This document shows, in pieces, positions 51,937-61,587 of a stretch of DNA of 64,000 nucleotides (within the stretch, counting starts at the first letter, position 1; the number at the start of each line of letters is the position of its first letter). The DNA is from an uncultured Lachnospiraceae bacterium. GTDB lineage: Bacteria > Bacillota > Clostridia > Lachnospirales > Lachnospiraceae. The notes below the pieces were generated by a model. It saw nothing but the letters and a program-made list of their open reading frames with translations. It had not been told where the DNA came from and searched no databases. The stretch covers positions 1-64,000 of the forward strand of contig CAKRPS010000003.1 in assembly GCA_934385475.1 (NCBI GenBank). The letters run 5' to 3'. Position numbers and translations under genes: made by a program.

Positions 51937-54408
51937 TTATTTCCCATCGTCCATCTGTCCGGCACAAACGACCTCAAACTTTGCCGTATGTTCTCCGAAA
52001 AGACTTCCTGTTATGGTAAGCTCTGCACTGCCTGCCGTCCCGCAGGTGCGCACATAGGTTCCTCCCATGCCTCCCTGTAAGACAATCGTCGATGGACCGA
52101 TGATCGAAAGCGGTCCCTTTACCGACAAGGTCAATGGTTCGTTACAGTAGCTTAATGTACTTCCTTCTTCACTGACTGCCCGCAGCCGGATCGCTGCCAC
52201 ATCATAGGTTGTTCCTTCTGTGAGAACCGTGTGGGAACTCTCTATCAATAACCGCGGCCTGTTCACCGGGCGTTTCCTCACCGTTTTCACCACCTTGCCA
52301 TCACGAATTGCCTCAAACCGGTATTCCGTCGCCGTTCCGCCCCAGTTACCGATATATTTATTGTAAAGCTCAACCGCATCCGTCATTTTCATACCGCGCA
52401 GCAACATACATTTTGCCGCAAGAAGCAGAGTTTTCAACGGCAGGTGATTCAGTCCGTTCTCACTCACGGACTGCAGAACCTTCTTCACATCTTTTGCTTT
52501 TCCCTTTGAAAAATTCTCACCATTCTGCAAAAGCTCCCCGATAAAATCATCAATGGCAATCGGCCCATGTGGCAGATGGGTGTAGTGGGAATCCTCTGCC
52601 CTAAACTCCTTTACGAACTGTTCATTCTTATAAAGCTTCACACTGTCTGCATTCGTCACGGCATAGACGTCGCGGATCAGACACGCCGGATACTCCCCGA
52701 TGTCCATGGACGAAGTGATCTCCAGGATATCCTCTTCCCCCTGACTTGCATAAAGCGCTGCTGCCAGCTTCGGATTGCGGAACAGATCAAGCACACCATG
52801 ATAGCAGACCCGGTCGCCGCTTCCAAAATCCTTGTGGGTATTATAATCAAACATACACCAGCCAAAGCCTCCGGCAATCTCCTCTTCTCCATAATAGGCG
52901 TCCATGACATTTGCATGGCGCAGCAGATGCTCTACCCGGTGCTTTTCACAGTCAAAGGGTTTGGTAGGAAACATATGCCCGTTGTACTCACTGATCAGAT
53001 ACCCCTTTGAAGTATCCGGTGTCACATCCTTTTTCTTCCGACACCCCCGGTTGTTTCCCTCATGCGAAAAATCATTAAACGCATACACATCCTCAAGCAG
53101 CGAACTCTTTTGCAGATAACGTACCCCGCTTGTCTGCCTCATCGGATCGAGTCTGTGTGCTGTCGCATTTGTCCTTTGATAAAACGCATCGTTATCCTCG
53201 GATTCGTTGATGCGCACCCCCCATAAAATGATCGACGGATGATTCCGGTACTGCACCACCATATCTTCGGTGTTCCGCACAGCCTGATCCTGCCATCCCT
53301 GATCCCCGATGTGCTGCCACCCCGGAATCTCCGTGAACACCAGAAGCCCCAGTTCATCGCACCGGTCAAGAAAATGTTGCGATTGCGGATAGTGCGAGGT
53401 ACGCACCGCATTCAGCTTTAGTTCCTTTTTCAAGATATCTGCATCATACTTCTGCATGGATTCCGGCATGGCATATCCCACGTAGGGATAACTCTGGTGC
53501 CGGTTCAGTCCCCGCAGCTTCAGTTTCCTTCCGTTCAGATAAAAGCCGTCCTTGCGGAAAACCGCTTCCCGGAATCCGATCCGCGTTTCCACCGCATCCA
53601 GACATTCGCCGTCCCGATACAGCTCCGTGCGCAGTGTATACAAAAACGGATGTTCCACATCCCACACGTTGATCTCCTCGAACGAATGCTCCAACACATT
53701 CTGATCAAACAAATGCACGTTGGAGGAAGCCTCTTCCTCCTTTGTCCACAGAAGCGTCTGCCGGATCATAAGCCCCCTTTTTGCCAGCGTTTCCTGATAA
53801 TCCGGCAGGTTCTTGACATTCAGGGTGATTTTTTCTCCGTGAAGCTGTAAGGTAATTTCACTTTGGAGCTTCCATTGCAATGCCGGAATCGTCATCGCAT
53901 ACACGCCGGCAATGTAATCCTGCTCCTTCACTTCCAGATATACTTCCCGGTAAAGGCCTCCGAACGTCATATAATCGATTACTTTTCCGAACGGAGGAAT
54001 GTTCTGGCTCTCTGTGCTGTCCACTTTCACCACAAGCACATTTTCCTGCGCATAAATGAGAGCCTGTGAAAGATCGGTCTGGAATGCTGTATAGCCGCAG
54101 TGATGCTCGTTCAGAAGCTTACCGTTCAGATACACAAAGGCACTGTGCCCTGCCGCTTCAATCGTGAGCAGCACCCGCTTTCCCTGCCAGTCCGCTTCCG
54201 GCCAGAACACCTTGCGATAAGTAAAAATCCCCTGATACAGACTCTCATCAAAATAGTGCAGCGGTACCTCCTGCACCGTATGCGGAAGCTCTACCTGCTC
54301 CGCTCCCTGGACTGTTCCGGATGCCTGTGGTTCAAGATAGGACTCTTCAAAGCCCTTAATAAACTGCCAGTCCCTGTTCCAATAAATTCGATCATGTCTT
54401 CCTTTCAT
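51937..54408 (-). CDS. Beta-galactosidase-type glycosidase, GH2
   Basis: 823 residues, intracellular. GH2 sugar-binding domain (1-170, YRKVFWPEADWQGKRVLLTIEAAGH), immunoglobulin-like domain, and TIM barrel with LRGLNRHQSYPYVGYAM, HYPQSQHFLDRCDELGL, acid/base Glu in WGVRINESEDND and nucleophile Glu in LISEYNGHM. A C-terminal Ig/DUF4982-like part includes YNKYIGNWGGTATEYRFEAI. GGAGG precedes ATG 54408, which overlaps the TetR stop by four bases (ATGA). Confidence 0.9.
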   Translation of the reverse strand: MKGRHDRIYWNRDWQFIKGFEESYLEPQASGTVQGAEQVELPHTVQEVPLHYFDESLYQGIFTYRKVFWPEADWQGKRVLLTIEAAGHSAFVYLNGKLLNEHHCGYTAFQTDLSQALIYAQENVLVVKVDSTESQNIPPFGKVIDYMTFGGLYREVYLEVKEQDYIAGVYAMTIPALQWKLQSEITLQLHGEKITLNVKNLPDYQETLAKRGLMIRQTLLWTKEEEASSNVHLFDQNVLEHSFEEINVWDVEHPFLYTLRTELYRDGECLDAVETRIGFREAVFRKDGFYLNGRKLKLRGLNRHQSYPYVGYAMPESMQKYDADILKKELKLNAVRTSHYPQSQHFLDRCDELGLLVFTEIPGWQHIGDQGWQDQAVRNTEDMVVQYRNHPSIILWGVRINESEDNDAFYQRTNATAHRLDPMRQTSGVRYLQKSSLLEDVYAFNDFSHEGNNRGCRKKKDVTPDTSKGYLISEYNGHMFPTKPFDCEKHRVEHLLRHANVMDAYYGEEEIAGGFGWCMFDYNTHKDFGSGDRVCYHGVLDLFRNPKLAAALYASQGEEDILEITSSMDIGEYPACLIRDVYAVTNADSVKLYKNEQFVKEFRAEDSHYTHLPHGPIAIDDFIGELLQNGENFSKGKAKDVKKVLQSVSENGLNHLPLKTLLLAAKCMLLRGMKMTDAVELYNKYIGNWGGTATEYRFEAIRDGKVVKTVRKRPVNRPRLLIESSHTVLTEGTTYDVAAIRLRAVSEEGSTLSYCNEPLTLSVKGPLSIIGPSTIVLQGGMGGTYVRTCGTAGSAELTITGSLFGEHTAKFEVVCAGQMDDGK

Positions 54409-54995
54409 CTCTCCTCCTCATTTCTGCGCACGTCTTTTGCACATGACAAAATTCCACAAATTAAAATCCGGATCATTTCCTGCAAGGCATCCTCATAGGA
54501 GATTCCATTCCGGATCAACACGTCACTCGCAAAAAACTGCTGAATCGTACTTTCCAGCATCGTCTTTAAGACCGGTATTGAAATTTTCCGTATCTTTTTC
54601 TCCTGCATTCCCTGCTCCAGCAGGGAAATGGTTGCATCCCAGTCTGTTTCCAGATATTTCGCAGTTCTCTGATAGACATGAGGATATTTTTCCTTCAACT
54701 GATAAAGATTACTCAGTCCAATATTCTGATACTTCTCCGGCAGAACAACCATGATCTTCTCAATCTTCGTCAAAACATCCATGGATTCGTCCTGCAAAAT
54801 GGCCTGTTCACTCTTCTTAATGTCCTGAAAACAATAGTCTGCCAGCGCAAGAAGCATCTCTTCCTTGCTTTTATAAATCGTCTTCTTGCTCATACCAAGG
54901 TTCTTCGCCACATCATTCATGGTGAATTTCAATCCCCGCTCGGTAAACTCCTCTATTGCCGCATTCAGAATCTTTTCCTGTATTTCGGTAACCAT
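54405..54995 (-). CDS. TetR-family regulator of the galactoside operon
   Basis: 196 residues from ATG 54995 (MVTEIQEKILNAAIEEFTERGLKFTMNDVAKNLGMSKKTIYKSKEEML), after GGAGG. The N-terminal HTH is clear; the ligand-binding part (about 50-190) includes FASDVLIRNGISYEDALQEMI. First gene of TetR-GH2-GPH-GH36, with a 12-bp inverted repeat at 55069-55106 about 75 bases upstream as the likely operator. Galactosides or their products are plausible inducers. Confidence 0.88.
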   Translation of the reverse strand: MVTEIQEKILNAAIEEFTERGLKFTMNDVAKNLGMSKKTIYKSKEEMLLALADYCFQDIKKSEQAILQDESMDVLTKIEKIMVVLPEKYQNIGLSNLYQLKEKYPHVYQRTAKYLETDWDATISLLEQGMQEKKIRKISIPVLKTMLESTIQQFFASDVLIRNGISYEDALQEMIRILICGILSCAKDVRRNEEER

Positions 54996-55068
54996 TGGTT
55001 CCTCCTTATGATGCTGTTTATCCCGTTCAGAAACTCGTTTTCCATTTTGGGTTTCCTTAAAATTGAAA

Positions 55069-55106
55069 AAAGTGGAAACCCGTATTTCTCTTTCGGTTTC
55101 CACTTT
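55069..55106. promoter_or_regulatory. Probable TetR operator, perfect 12-bp inverted repeat
   Basis: AAAGTGGAAACC (55069-55080) and GGTTTCCACTTT (55095-55106), 14-bp spacer. An extra half site GGGTTTCC (55050-55057) pairs with GGAAACCC. Located upstream of the TetR gene. Confidence 0.7.
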
Positions 55107-55235
55107 CATCCTATCACAGACTATTCCATGACACAATTCACAAAATACTCAAAAAATCTTTCTCATTTTTGTACACTTGCCACAATGGCTGATGCTACGG
55201 CAGGCAAGCTCTTTCCACCATTTGCAGGCAGTTCT

Positions 55236-56777
55236 CTAGATTCTCACAAACCCTGCCGAGTTTGCTGCAACCGTAACCGTCCCATCTTTCAACACCGCAG
55301 ACTGTCCAAAGGAGTAGATGCTCTCCCCATTCTTTCCTTCCTCACAGGCAAAGGAAACCTCTTTATCGGAAGGATTGATGTAAACCAGTATCTTTTCCTC
55401 CTCATTTTCTCTGACATAGGCGAGCGGATACTTGTTCTCCTCGGCATAGACAAAGCGGATATCTGCAAGACTCTGAAGTGCGCTGTGCTCCTGTCTTATC
55501 TGGATCAGCTTATGCACCTCATGCCACAGCGAATCTTTATCCCCCATAGCCTTCTTTACAGTCGGCCTGTCATCGCTCTCATCTTCTCTGATATAGAGCA
55601 TATCGCTTGCCGCGCTGCTGAATCCGGCGTTTACAGAATCATCCCACTGCATCGGGGAACGGGAACCGGTTCTCTCATAGCCGCCCTCTACGGAGGTCAG
55701 TCCCTCCACATAGCGCATACCGATTTCATCTCCGTAATAGATAAACGGTGCGCCCGGCATGGACAGCAAAAAGGCGAAGGCTATCTTTGCCTTATCTCCC
55801 TGAACGGTTCTTGCCAGCCGGATCATATCGTGATTTCCGGAAGGGATACAGATCAGTCCTTTCCGTTCCGACTTTTCATAGTTTTCAACATATTTCTTTA
55901 CAAAGGCCGATGCATCTCCGTCTCCTCCAAAGAAAGGATGGTCACAACGGAACAGGTCGTTGTAATGGGACGGTCCAAAATGCAGCAGAAAGTCCATATG
56001 GAAACCGCCCTGTAAGGACTTATCCGGTTCTCCCCACTCGGAAACCATCGCAGCCTCCGGGAATTTCTCATTCAGGAAATCGCGGATTTCTTTCCATAAC
56101 CGAATGGTTCCTTTGCCATCTTCGTCGTTCTTGACCAGAGAGCCCGCCATGTCCACACGGAAACCGTCGCATCCCAGCGAAAGCCAGAAGCTCATAATGT
56201 TCATAAGCTCTTTGATCGTAGCTCTTGGGCCTTCTGCATCCATCGGCTGCTGCCACGGCTTCTCCGGCTTATAAAATCCGTAATTCAAGGCCGGCTGATG
56301 GGAAAAGAAATTCACCATGCAGGAGCCATCCCGGTCCGAAATTCCACGGATACAGCCGTAATCTGCAGGAGATTCCCAGATACTGTCTGTCCACACATAA
56401 CGGTCAGTAAACTCATTCTTTTCAGCTTTCATGGACTCTTTAAACCATTTATGTTCCACACTGGTATGTCCCGGAACCAGATCCAGCAAAATGTGCATGC
56501 CTCGCTCATGGGCTGCCTCAAAAAGTTTTTTCAAATCTGCATTGGTTCCATACCGGGGTGCCGCCTTATAATAATCTGCCACATCATATCCCGCATCTCC
56601 GAAGGGAGATTCAAAGCAGGGGTTCAGCCAGATCGCATTGCAGCCCAGTGTCTGTATATAATCAAGCTTCTCTATGATTCCCTGAAAATCTCCAATACCG
56701 TCTGCATTGGTATCCATAAAAGACTGCGGATAAATTTCATAGAAAATTGCGTTGTCTAACCATGCCGGATGTGTCAT
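55236..56777 (-). CDS. Alpha-amylase-family glycosidase, GH13
   Basis: 513 residues from ATG 56777 (MTHPAWLDNAIFYEIYPQSF), seven bases after GGAGGG. Conserved GH13 regions: I LLDLVPGHTS, II GFRVDMAGS (nucleophile Asp), III VSEWGEP (acid/base Glu), IV SGNHDM (transition-state Asp). C-terminal beta domain with Phe/Val-rich end. No signal peptide, so an intracellular alpha-glucosidase or oligosaccharide hydrolase; the bond specificity is not evident. Divergent from the AraC regulator. Confidence 0.9.
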   Translation of the reverse strand: MTHPAWLDNAIFYEIYPQSFMDTNADGIGDFQGIIEKLDYIQTLGCNAIWLNPCFESPFGDAGYDVADYYKAAPRYGTNADLKKLFEAAHERGMHILLDLVPGHTSVEHKWFKESMKAEKNEFTDRYVWTDSIWESPADYGCIRGISDRDGSCMVNFFSHQPALNYGFYKPEKPWQQPMDAEGPRATIKELMNIMSFWLSLGCDGFRVDMAGSLVKNDEDGKGTIRLWKEIRDFLNEKFPEAAMVSEWGEPDKSLQGGFHMDFLLHFGPSHYNDLFRCDHPFFGGDGDASAFVKKYVENYEKSERKGLICIPSGNHDMIRLARTVQGDKAKIAFAFLLSMPGAPFIYYGDEIGMRYVEGLTSVEGGYERTGSRSPMQWDDSVNAGFSSAASDMLYIREDESDDRPTVKKAMGDKDSLWHEVHKLIQIRQEHSALQSLADIRFVYAEENKYPLAYVRENEEEKILVYINPSDKEVSFACEEGKNGESIYSFGQSAVLKDGTVTVAANSAGFVRI

Positions 56778-56909
56778 AAGTTTTCCCTCCATCATTAGGT
56801 GTTGTTTTGTATTTGCTAATATGATATCGTACAGTTACCGGATAATCTACCAATATATTATTCATTTTCTGATACTATCCTATTTTATATAGGCTAAGGG
56901 GTATTTTCT

Positions 56910-57782
56910 ATGAACGATTTAAAAGCAAAAGAAAACAGAATCCACAGCTCCGCCGAAAAACCATACTCCTTTTACGATTGTACCATACCGGACCAGTTCA
57001 GCTATGTGCCGATGCACTGGCATGAAGAATTTGAACTGAACTATATGGTAGAAGGGGCGGCTGATTTTATCTGTGGGGATGAGAAATTTGTTGCCCGAAA
57101 AGGGGACATCATTATGATACAACCCAATATTACCCACTCGATTTATCCGCAGAGTGGTTTCCATCCGATTTATGATACGTTAGTCTTTCACGCAGATATG
57201 TTAGGGAATTCCAAATCAGACAGATATGTCCAGAGCTGTATCCTTCCGCTTACCAGTGGCAAATTGCGCCTTCAGATACATCTTACCCCCAAATACCACT
57301 ATTATGACCAGCTACAGCCAACGGTTGAGAGTATCTTTTTCTGTGCCAAGGGCAATACCCCGCAGCTTGATATGTTAATCCGAAGTGATATGATACGCCT
57401 GCTATGGTTTTTAGAGCAGGATGCAACAGAAGTGGAATCAGCGCCCAGGGAAAATGAACTTATCCGAAAGGTTCTTCTGTATATTCAGGACAATTTCAGA
57501 GAGCCGATTACCATTCATCAGCTTTCTGATTTTGTCCATTTAAGTGAAAGTTATTTCATGTCCCAGTTTAAGAAGAATGTGGGATTCAGTGCTGTGGAAT
57601 ATATTTTACATTACAGAATCAACTATGCCTGCAAGCTACTCACCGACACCTCCCACACCGTATCTGAAATTGCTTATGAGAGTGGTTTTCACAATCTCTC
57701 TAACTTTAACAGGCAGTTTATCCGGATGACAGGCTGCACTCCCCTTAAATATCGGAAGAAAAACGCTGTATCATCTTCCTGA
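56910..57782 (+). CDS. AraC-family regulator with cupin sensor
   Basis: 290 residues. N-terminal cupin (about 20-110) with MHWHEEFELNYMVEGAADFICGDEKFVARKGDIIMIQPN; C-terminal double HTH (about 185-285) with LSDFVHLSESYFMSQFKKNVGFSAVEYI and EIAYESGFHNLSNFNRQFIRMTGCTPLKYRK. It is divergent from the GH13 gene across 130 bp and precedes the leftward xylan-type operon; either could be its target. Confidence 0.9.
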   Translation: MNDLKAKENRIHSSAEKPYSFYDCTIPDQFSYVPMHWHEEFELNYMVEGAADFICGDEKFVARKGDIIMIQPNITHSIYPQSGFHPIYDTLVFHADMLGNSKSDRYVQSCILPLTSGKLRLQIHLTPKYHYYDQLQPTVESIFFCAKGNTPQLDMLIRSDMIRLLWFLEQDATEVESAPRENELIRKVLLYIQDNFREPITIHQLSDFVHLSESYFMSQFKKNVGFSAVEYILHYRINYACKLLTDTSHTVSEIAYESGFHNLSNFNRQFIRMTGCTPLKYRKKNAVSSS

Positions 57783-57887
57783 AACTAATTTTTCTCTCTT
57801 TTCATTCCCAGCCATTCCTTTTCTATCTTACGGACGAGAAGCCCATCCGAAAACCAGAACTCCTATGGTAGATGGCACCAGTATTTT

Positions 57888-59801
57888 CTAATTCCGTGTA
57901 CTCACGAATTCTGCCAGCCTGTGCCGGCATTCTGTCCAGGTTTCCCCATTCCCCTTTTCAAACCATTCTGTCTGGCTTTCACCATAATATTCCAGTACGC
58001 GTTCTATCTCCTGCATGGAAATTTCATCATCGACCATCAGCATCCTTCTCTTCTGCATTTCCCCCTGTATGAACAGCTGGTCTGCTATATTGGCAGCTTT
58101 GCCCTGATGCAGCCAGCAAAATCCCTTTTCTCCCGCAGCAGTTTTGAGCACAATGACTCCTTTGCCGTTATCCTCTTCTTTCATCTGTACAGGTATATAA
58201 CTGTATAGAATATGCAGTTTTTCAGTATCGCTTTTGCTGTAGTGAAGCTGTATCTGTCCATGCGGGGCATTGCTTAACTCATGTAATATAAAATCAGGCT
58301 CCGGCATTTCCAGATAATTGCATGCACTCTTTTCTTCATAACCAACCGGTGCATCCGGGTTAATAACCGCTGTTCCATTTACATAAAAGGTTACCGGCCA
58401 GAATCCGGGCATAATTCCTTCTATCTGCGTTTCCCAGTTTCCTTCCTTTGTCCATTCCAGCCCCACTTTATTCTTTTCTGCGATTTGCACTTCTACGCAT
58501 TCTGCTTCTGGTGCATGGAAGGTAAACCGCGCCGTACCGGATTCCGTTATCGTAATTCCATGTAAGGCATCCGGGTATTTTCCGGCTGGTTTCCCCTGTT
58601 CATCATTTTCAAACCGAATCTGTCTGTATACCGGGTCAAAAAACAACATTTGTTCTTCACCGGTCTGCTTCAACAGTTGTTTTCGGTCAATGACTGCTCT
58701 GTTTCCCGCCATAATGTCATATTCTTCTTTTTTCTCCCACCGGAATAGCAGTTTCACGAAATCCTGCAGGCTCTTTCTCCATACATGCCATTCATGATAT
58801 CCTTCATATACATGGCTTACTGTCATTTTTCCTGCCTGGCACATTCTCTTCTCTATCTGTTGGATTCCTGCCAGTATCTCTTTCTCTTTATTTCCACAGC
58901 TCATAAAAATCACTTCCAGTGGTAATGGGCTTTCGCAAATTCTGTCCATTTCATGAATGGCAACTCCGGAAAAGACTCCTATCGCCGAAAACAGCTCCAT
59001 GTGCTTCGCCACACTGTCTGTTGCCTGTGCTGACCCTAAGGACAAGCCTGCCATAGCACGATTATTCCGCCCCCTTTTTACCCGAAAGTTATTTTCAATA
59101 TAGGGAATGATATCATCTGTCAGTTCCTTATCAAAATCTCCCGGATAAAAAACGGGGTATTCCTTTTCCTGAAATGCATAACCACTGCTCATCACAATAA
59201 GCATTTCCTCACACTGCTTATCCGCAAGCAGATTATCCATGATAAAGTTCAATTTTCCCTGCCATATCCAGCCAGTCTCATTTTCTCCTACTCCATGCTG
59301 TAAATACAAAACCGGATACTTCTTTTTTTCTGCCTTTGCATATCCGGGCGGTGTATATACATAACATTGTTTTACGTGTCCATTTACTCTGGAATGGTAT
59401 TTGCACAGATTAACAACTCCATGGGGTACTTCCTTTACAAAATAAAAGTCTTCTCCTGTCTCCGGCACTTCAAATGTGTTAATTGGTGTAAAGCATCCAT
59501 AGGAAATCCCTGCCTCTGGATTACAAACACGAACACCGTCAACGTACCAAAAATAATAATGCATCGCCCAATGAAATTCAGCGATGCTCTTATAAAATCC
59601 TCCTTTTCCATCCGGTTCCAAGACTATTCTGTCTGTAGGGAAAAATCCTCCCAGTCCTGCAACCTCTACACGTTTCGCCTTAGGTGCATACATGTAAAAG
59701 CTTACCGTTCCATCCACTTCTACGGTAACAGATGGGCGTTGCCCCCTGCCTCCTTCCGAAACCGGATATAAATCCAATGCATCATTTATTGCGTTCTGCA
59801 T
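57888..59801 (-). CDS. Esterase with two carbohydrate-binding-like domains (CE1-like), C-terminal half partly duplicated
   Basis: 637 residues from ATG 59801 (MQNAINDALDLY); GGAG six bases upstream favours it over ATG 59813. N-terminal E-set/CBM48-like domain (about 25-120), alpha/beta-hydrolase esterase of the CE1/enterochelin-esterase type (about 125-370) with YPVLYLQHGVGENE, nucleophile GLSLGSAQ and His in GYHEWHVWRKSL. A second E-set domain follows (about 415-510, RFTFHAPEAECVEVQIAEKN), then a shortened esterase-like segment with no visible nucleophile elbow, as if the two-domain unit was duplicated and decayed. No signal peptide. Next to a GH8 oligoxylanase it probably removes acetyl or feruloyl groups from imported xylo-oligosaccharides. 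Confidence 0.8.
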   Translation of the reverse strand: MQNAINDALDLYPVSEGGRGQRPSVTVEVDGTVSFYMYAPKAKRVEVAGLGGFFPTDRIVLEPDGKGGFYKSIAEFHWAMHYYFWYVDGVRVCNPEAGISYGCFTPINTFEVPETGEDFYFVKEVPHGVVNLCKYHSRVNGHVKQCYVYTPPGYAKAEKKKYPVLYLQHGVGENETGWIWQGKLNFIMDNLLADKQCEEMLIVMSSGYAFQEKEYPVFYPGDFDKELTDDIIPYIENNFRVKRGRNNRAMAGLSLGSAQATDSVAKHMELFSAIGVFSGVAIHEMDRICESPLPLEVIFMSCGNKEKEILAGIQQIEKRMCQAGKMTVSHVYEGYHEWHVWRKSLQDFVKLLFRWEKKEEYDIMAGNRAVIDRKQLLKQTGEEQMLFFDPVYRQIRFENDEQGKPAGKYPDALHGITITESGTARFTFHAPEAECVEVQIAEKNKVGLEWTKEGNWETQIEGIMPGFWPVTFYVNGTAVINPDAPVGYEEKSACNYLEMPEPDFILHELSNAPHGQIQLHYSKSDTEKLHILYSYIPVQMKEEDNGKGVIVLKTAAGEKGFCWLHQGKAANIADQLFIQGEMQKRRMLMVDDEISMQEIERVLEYYGESQTEWFEKGNGETWTECRHRLAEFVSTRN

Positions 59802-59837
59802 ATTTTTCTCCATCCTCTATTCTCTTACGAATACCTT

Positions 59838-61475
59838 TTAACGCTGTGTCCTTCTTTCTAATTCTTCCTGCAATGCCCTGTAATAAATTTCAGGACTGCA
59901 AGCCTTATAAGCTGCCATGTATTCTTCCCATGCAGCTTCATAGTCCTGTGCCATAATAATTTGTGGCAGCCAGAGGTGCTTTACTTCGTCCATCTGCACT
60001 TTAATCTGTCCTTCCAACGTATTGGCAGGTAATGTTGTGGTATAAGAATACATTGGGTACCACTCACCTGGTGCCTCATTACTCCCCAGCATTTCGACAT
60101 AATTGGTAACGCCATAAGCTTCAAAGCATTCCTGTACATCTACCGGCTGATTCTTCAGAAATTCCTGACTTTGGTGTTCCATGGAAAACGCATTGATTCC
60201 ATCTGGAAGCAATCCTTCCAGTCTTGGGAAATAAGAATATGGGCAATAATGATTCTGGCTTAATTCATGCTCTCCCCTTCGTTTTCCCTGTTCTTCTGTC
60301 ATAAAGAACAGTCCGTCTTCACCTACCGAATAATCAATTCCTTCTTCTCCCCAAAAACGTAATTTTTCTACCTCAGGTTCCAGTAAATCATTTACAAATT
60401 GCAACGCCCCCTCTATATCCTTACAGGATACCGTAATGGACAATCCCGAAGAATTATCAATTTCTGCGGAACGTACTGTGTGCCATTGATTTTTCGTTCC
60501 AGTCTCCATCGTAATCGGAAGCGGCACATAATTACATCCCTGTGCGCTGAACTTATTCTCTTCATATACAGGCTGTACGGAATAGTAAAATTCCCACCAC
60601 TGGTCTACCATACCCAGCACAGAACCTGTCAACAGTTTCTTTAAATATTCTTCATAAGTACTGGTAAATGCTTCCGGACTTAAAATCCCTTTCTGATACT
60701 CTTCGTTTAACTTCTTAAAATAACGCTTTGCCGTATCTGTGGTATTGTAATCCACAACCTGCAGCGTGTCCGGTTTGACAATACAGCACCCGTCATTTGG
60801 GTAGCCATCCAGAAACTGTGGTACATTTTCCAGACAAAAATAACGCCAGCCATCGCAGAGAATCGTAAATGGTACATTCTCCGTCCCATCTGCCATAACC
60901 GGATTTGCCTCCACATACCTCTCCAGCAAATCAAAGTACTGGTCTACTGTACGAACTTCCGGGTATCCCGCCCATTTTAAAACTCTGGTCTGAATCCAGA
61001 AAGCCTCCCCATTATGTATCACTTCAGCACTTTCGTTCCCGCTTACCCCAAACTGTGGTATCCAGTAAATGTGACCGTCTTTCTGGCGGAACCGCTCCCA
61101 TTGTTCCTCGGTCAGATAATTTTTAATATTAGGATATTTATCCCAGTATTCATCCAGGGGAACCAGTGCTCCCGCATCATACAACATGGCTTCTCCAGAA
61201 ATAAAATCCGGATATTCTCCACTGGCAATATACCCATTAAGTGCATTCTCCTTCGTCTGCCCCACAAGCCAGACTTCCTCACAATCTGCCCCTGTCAGTT
61301 CTGCAATCCTGCCCTTAATCTCATTATTACTGTCTACTGTAGTCCCTTCTGTCGAAAAAAAAGCGGTAAAATGCTTGATTTCCTGATTCCGGGATATTCT
61401 GTCCTGTCCAATCAAAACTGCTGCTAAAAGTACTGTCAGTATCCCTGCCACAACTAAGACTGTTTTCTTTTTCAT
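59838..61475 (-). CDS. ABC transporter carbohydrate-binding protein
   Basis: 545 residues, extracellular solute-binding family 1 type, from ATG 61475 (MKKKTVLVVAGILTVLLAAVLIG) with GAGAGG upstream. The N-terminal hydrophobic segment has no lipobox Cys, unlike most Gram-positive binding proteins, so it may stay anchored by an uncleaved helix. Mature part includes GEYPDFISGEAMLYDAGALVPLDEYWDKYPNIK, typical of long oligosaccharide-binding (LipO-like) proteins. It groups with the two permeases upstream of the GH8 gene. Confidence 0.85.
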   Translation of the reverse strand: MKKKTVLVVAGILTVLLAAVLIGQDRISRNQEIKHFTAFFSTEGTTVDSNNEIKGRIAELTGADCEEVWLVGQTKENALNGYIASGEYPDFISGEAMLYDAGALVPLDEYWDKYPNIKNYLTEEQWERFRQKDGHIYWIPQFGVSGNESAEVIHNGEAFWIQTRVLKWAGYPEVRTVDQYFDLLERYVEANPVMADGTENVPFTILCDGWRYFCLENVPQFLDGYPNDGCCIVKPDTLQVVDYNTTDTAKRYFKKLNEEYQKGILSPEAFTSTYEEYLKKLLTGSVLGMVDQWWEFYYSVQPVYEENKFSAQGCNYVPLPITMETGTKNQWHTVRSAEIDNSSGLSITVSCKDIEGALQFVNDLLEPEVEKLRFWGEEGIDYSVGEDGLFFMTEEQGKRRGEHELSQNHYCPYSYFPRLEGLLPDGINAFSMEHQSQEFLKNQPVDVQECFEAYGVTNYVEMLGSNEAPGEWYPMYSYTTTLPANTLEGQIKVQMDEVKHLWLPQIIMAQDYEAAWEEYMAAYKACSPEIYYRALQEELERRTQR

Positions 61476-61587
61476 CCTGTCTGCCTCTCTGAACAACTAA
61501 ATTACACTGATATGGTAATTATATCTGTTTCCCTGCTGTTGGGCAAGAAAGGCTGTCCAAAAGACACATCCGGATTTTCTGATTCTG

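Noticed and set aside
54678..56015. 445-residue plus-strand ORF
   Set aside because: Runs antisense through both the TetR gene and the GH13 gene, which are well supported on the other strand.
56796..56909. Operator for the AraC regulator between it and the GH13 gene
   Set aside because: Only a short AT-rich CCTAT/ATAGG dyad is visible, too weak to call a site.
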